From a virus: 41,340 nucleotides of DNA. Position numbers and translations under genes: made by a program. The stretch covers positions 1 through 41,340 of the IMG/VR virus record IMGVR_UViG_3300044701_000737; one strand, 5' to 3'. This document shows, in pieces, positions 38,916 through 41,340 of the stretch (position 1 is its first letter; every line of letters starts with the position of its first letter). Below the pieces are notes generated by a model. The model worked only from the letters and a program-made list of their open reading frames with translations. It did not search any database and had not been told where the DNA came from.

Positions 38916-39452
38916 TTACCAGCCTGAACAATTCCATTTTTTCAATGATGCTTTAGCTCTAGGCGCATCACCTTTAGCATTCTTCACCACACCTGACATT
39001 CTAGCGCAAAAAGACTTCTTTCTACCTTCATCAGCCTTGGACTTAGGGTTTGGAGCAGGCGCTTTAAGATTGCTGCCTGTCATACGATTAACTTTGTCTC
39101 GGCCCTTCTTTGTTAGCCCAGCACCTTGGTCTGTAGGATACTTTTCGCCTTTAGTGATGGATAACTTAACATCTCCACCTTCTTTCTTACCTGCAGCAGC
39201 TCTAAAGTCAGCAGCAGTAGGCGCCCCTTTACTACCGGGTTTACGCATTTTTTCGCCTGAACCATGCTTAATTCGTTCTTGCTTGGCATGAATGTTATCC
39301 CATAAGCCGACTTTACCGCCTGATTTCTTAGGAGCGGCTCGTTTGGTTTCATAAGCAATCGCAACAGCTTGTTTAACAGGCTTACCAGCACGAACTTCTG
39401 CTGAGACGTTTTTACCGAACGCTTCTTTCGATTTGCTTTTGATCAATGGCAT
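38916..39452 (-). CDS. Lys-rich basic protein (DUF6496-like)
   Basis: 178 residues, strongly basic. The N-terminus IKSKSKEAFGKNVSAEVRAG and KQAVAIAYETKRAAPKK match the DUF6496 element (name from memory) found in phages and mobile DNA. The C-terminal part KKGRDKVNRMTGSNLKAPAP, then KKSFCARMSGVV, is another recurrent phage element. It probably binds DNA, either inside the capsid or during packaging. Function is not established. It lies two bases from the adaptor gene, in the head-proximal part of the operon. Confidence 0.7.
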   Translation of the reverse strand: MPLIKSKSKEAFGKNVSAEVRAGKPVKQAVAIAYETKRAAPKKSGGKVGLWDNIHAKQERIKHGSGEKMRKPGSKGAPTAADFRAAAGKKEGGDVKLSITKGEKYPTDQGAGLTKKGRDKVNRMTGSNLKAPAPNPKSKADEGRKKSFCARMSGVVKNAKGDAPRAKASLKKWNCSGW

Positions 39453-39453
39453 T

Positions 39454-40233
39454 TTATGGACCTGTTTTTACCAAAACCAAGATGAACATTGAAGAAACCG
39501 CGTTGTTGCTGGAACTGCCAATAGCTGTTGCCTCAATCGTGGTCTTTTCAGGAACTTCCAGCGGATACTCGAACACATAATCCGCTACACCATTATTGAT
39601 AGACGTAATTGCTGCGGTCATTCGAATGTTGTTTGTTCCTCTAGTTAGCAATCTGCCTTGAACTTGATTTGAACCGCCTGATTGACCACTTGAGAATAAA
39701 CCTTGAGAAACATAACCCGTATATCCAGCTGGGATTGTATAGCTTCCTGTAATAGTGGTATTGTAATCAAATTTAATAATGTCGTATGTGGTTGCTGGAA
39801 CACCTGCAGTTACAGTGCCTGTACCAATATAAATATCACCTGCTGAACCATTACCTGAACCTGCGGTTGCAACATAAGCGTAATTGACACGCAACAAAGA
39901 CGCAGTCATAGTAACAGCAGTCTGACCATTCAAAGTAACTGTTTCTGTAACTTCGTTATAATTCGCGTCGAGACCTTGAATAACGACAGTACGAGCTCCT
40001 GTACCTGAACTTGTATCATTAGCGCTTGTCGAACTAACAGTCATCTGAAGCGCAGCAGCAGGGAAAGTAATCAAACTTGACAATGGCCATACAGACACTT
40101 GCGCTGTATCTACGTCAGGATTGAAACCAAAAACAGTAACATTCCTGTGTCCCTGAATTTGACCCCTAGAAACTTGAAGCTCAAACGGCTCATATGCACC
40201 ACCACGAGTTACGGACGATATTGTTGTTGCCAT
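39454..40233 (-). CDS. Putative virion/head structural protein, 259 aa
   Basis: All-beta protein with AYEPFELQVSRGQIQGHRN at the N-terminus and VTETVTLNGQTAVT, TITGSYTIPAGYTGYVSQG and EYPLEVPEKTTIEATAIGSS later. The layout resembles structural proteins encoded near the capsid genes of aquatic podoviruses; no exact family is recalled. It has no enzymatic motif. It could be a head fibre, decoration or tail protein. A strong hairpin separates it from the upstream basic-protein gene. Confidence 0.7.
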   Translation of the reverse strand: MATTISSVTRGGAYEPFELQVSRGQIQGHRNVTVFGFNPDVDTAQVSVWPLSSLITFPAAALQMTVSSTSANDTSSGTGARTVVIQGLDANYNEVTETVTLNGQTAVTMTASLLRVNYAYVATAGSGNGSAGDIYIGTGTVTAGVPATTYDIIKFDYNTTITGSYTIPAGYTGYVSQGLFSSGQSGGSNQVQGRLLTRGTNNIRMTAAITSINNGVADYVFEYPLEVPEKTTIEATAIGSSSNNAVSSMFILVLVKTGP

Positions 40234-40248
40234 AATTTATCCTCAATT

Positions 40249-40275
40249 AAAAGGTGGGAGCCGAAGCTCCCGACC
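40249..40275 (-). terminator. Terminator-like hairpin between late genes
   Basis: Read leftward: GGTCGGGAGC, TTCG loop, GCTCCCACC, then TTTT. The 6-bp core stem is 40256-40261 with 40266-40271. The stem extends by three pairs past a one-base bulge. The short T run suggests partial termination, lowering expression of genes downstream relative to the head-proximal genes. Confidence 0.6.
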
Positions 40276-40278
40276 AAT

Positions 40279-40884
40279 TTAGCACTTCTGCATCTTCTTC
40301 ATAGTAGTATAGCCGCCTTCAGCTTTACAAGACATAGCAGCATGACCACCGTTTTTATAGCCTGCAGGTTCTTGTTTAATACCTTTGGTTTTACCTTGAA
40401 CAGTTGGCATCTTCTCTCCACTAGACATATTAGAGATAAACTTAGCTGCACCACCGTTTTTGTAGCCTTTGCCTTCTACGCCACCGGTCTTGGTGTTAAA
40501 AGACTTGGTTTGCTTAGCACTAGAAATATTGTTAAGAAATTTCTTAGCAGAACCACCATTTTTGTAGCCAGGGCCTTCAATCTTGCCTGTCCCTTTTTTC
40601 ATTACAGGACGAGTAGCTTCAATGCCACCTGCTAACCCACCTATAACATTAGGACCAGCTTTAGGCGCAGACATACCGCCACTACGAAGCTTTAAAGTAG
40701 TACCTTTACCACCTTTATGCTCTTGAGCATCATGCTGCTTCATGGCTTTTTTGATCATAGCCTTGTCTTGCGCCATATCAGATTTGCCACCTTCAGCCAT
40801 TTTTACACGACCGCCTTTTTTCAACTTAAGCTCAACTGATGGCTCAGTTGTCTTCATCTTAGGCATTGGTTTGTATTGTCCCAT
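40279..40884 (-). CDS. Lys/Gly-rich basic protein with GYKNGG repeats
   Basis: 201 residues, very basic and low in hydrophobic content. Three GYKNGG units (GPGYKNGGSAKKF, GKGYKNGGAAKF, PAGYKNGGHAAM) recur in the C-terminal half, with KKGGRVKMAEGGK near the N-terminus. Cys occurs only at the end. This looks like a DNA-condensing internal protein rather than an enzyme. It lies between the first late gene and the 259-residue gene. AGGAG precedes the ATG. The function is inferred from charge. Confidence 0.65.
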   Translation of the reverse strand: MGQYKPMPKMKTTEPSVELKLKKGGRVKMAEGGKSDMAQDKAMIKKAMKQHDAQEHKGGKGTTLKLRSGGMSAPKAGPNVIGGLAGGIEATRPVMKKGTGKIEGPGYKNGGSAKKFLNNISSAKQTKSFNTKTGGVEGKGYKNGGAAKFISNMSSGEKMPTVQGKTKGIKQEPAGYKNGGHAAMSCKAEGGYTTMKKMQKC

Positions 40885-40896
40885 TTTGCTCTCCTA

Positions 40897-41340
40897 TTAG
40901 GCTTGAGTTACACCGAGTGCACCAACACGAGTAGCGTTTGGTCCAACTGCGATTGCAGGTAAAAGAATTCCCATCACAAGACGCTTAATGCCGTCAGTTG
41001 CGGCAGAAGGAACGTAAGTACCACGTACATCACCAGTAGTCGTTGTAGCGGTGGCAGTTGCAGCAGCTACAAATGTTCCAGCATCTTCAGCTAGAGTATT
41101 GTTATAACCTGCACGAGCAATATAACCAGCATCAGTAACACGAACTGGAATACCAAGAATATCAGTAGTTCCAATGGTGATAGCAACTACAGTTCCACCT
41201 GAAACAGTAATTTCACTAATCTGATAGAATGCTTTTTTACCGTTTACAGCAGTAGAAGCAGATCCACTAGATGCGATTACTTCACTCATTGCTTGACCAT
41301 AGTAATCATAGCCAGAAACAGTAAAGTTACGAGTAGTTGG
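40897..41340 (-). CDS. Virion structural protein, N-terminus cut by the right edge
   Basis: 147 residues are visible and the frame stays open to 41340, so the gene very likely starts outside the window; an internal ATG at 41289 would give 130 residues. The upstream in-frame sequence RNFTVSGYDYYGQAMSEVIA is a phrase common in virion proteins of aquatic phages, favouring a longer protein. The rest is Ala/Thr/Val-rich beta structure (GGTVVAITIGTTDILGIPVR). The product is likely a head or decoration protein. The capsid genes would then lie further right. Confidence 0.7.
   Translation of the reverse strand, partial: PTTRNFTVSGYDYYGQAMSEVIASSGSASTAVNGKKAFYQISEITVSGGTVVAITIGTTDILGIPVRVTDAGYIARAGYNNTLAEDAGTFVAAATATATTTTGDVRGTYVPSAATDGIKRLVMGILLPAIAVGPNATRVGALGVTQA

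Noticed and set aside
1-41340. tRNA genes
   Set aside because: Looked for T-arm-like GTTCGA contexts with paired arms; the hits I saw lie inside confident coding sequence and lack an acceptor stem.

Overview
The window is part of a double-stranded DNA tailed-phage genome. The evidence is a dense set of overlapping genes covering replication, nucleotide metabolism, lysis and virion structure, with no ribosomal RNA, tRNA or cellular housekeeping genes recognised. A P22 gp10-like tail nozzle protein, two gp4/gp11-like adaptor proteins and three large ejection-type proteins point to a short-tailed (podovirus-like) virion. A lipoprotein with a lipobox and an M15 endolysin suit a Gram-negative host. 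The host genus cannot be read from the sequence. The LamG/SPRY/glycine-rich fibre resembles proteins known from aquatic phages, so an aquatic host is an inference. No integrase or lysogeny module is visible. Terminase, portal, major capsid protein and any phage RNA polymerase are not in the window; the head genes probably lie beyond the right edge.

Layout. (1) 1-2956, leftward: a primase-helicase cut by the left edge, a DUF932 protein and a small coiled-coil protein, with two tandem hairpins between the first two. (2) 2957-3154: divergent promoter region. (3) 3155-15936, rightward early/middle genes. First come many small proteins, some membrane-spanning, and a MarR-like winged-helix protein, followed by a phosphoribosyltransferase, a MazG-like NTP pyrophosphatase and a dCMP deaminase. 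Next come a possible ssDNA-binding protein, a lipoprotein, family A DNA polymerase, a Cas4/RecB-like Fe-S nuclease, a VRR-NUC nuclease and an SNF2-type helicase. After a second strong promoter at about 12875-12906 come an HDxxH protein, a nucleoside 2-deoxyribosyltransferase, a YfbR-like HD nucleotidase, a DUF6378-like protein and a divergent ThyX. (4) 15951-41340, leftward late genes. In transcription order these are a virion protein cut by the right edge, Lys-rich basic proteins, structural and adaptor proteins, three fibre genes, small fibre-accessory proteins and a lysis cassette (membrane proteins, 3TM holin, M15 endolysin). They continue with the second adaptor, another fibre, the gp10-like nozzle protein and the ejection-type proteins, one of which carries an M23 peptidase domain. 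The block ends at a strong terminator at 15905-15922 placed inside the last rightward gene.

The early genes appear to make dNTPs and copy the genome: dCMP to dUMP to dTMP through the deaminase and ThyX, and cleanup through MazG, HD and deoxyribosyltransferase enzymes. The late genes build the tail and lyse the cell. A 13-base motif (AGTGTTTACTTTT, partly palindromic in one copy) recurs at three promoter regions and may be a shared operator. Base composition changes sharply inside one fibre gene and rises at the lysis cassette, consistent with mosaic exchange.
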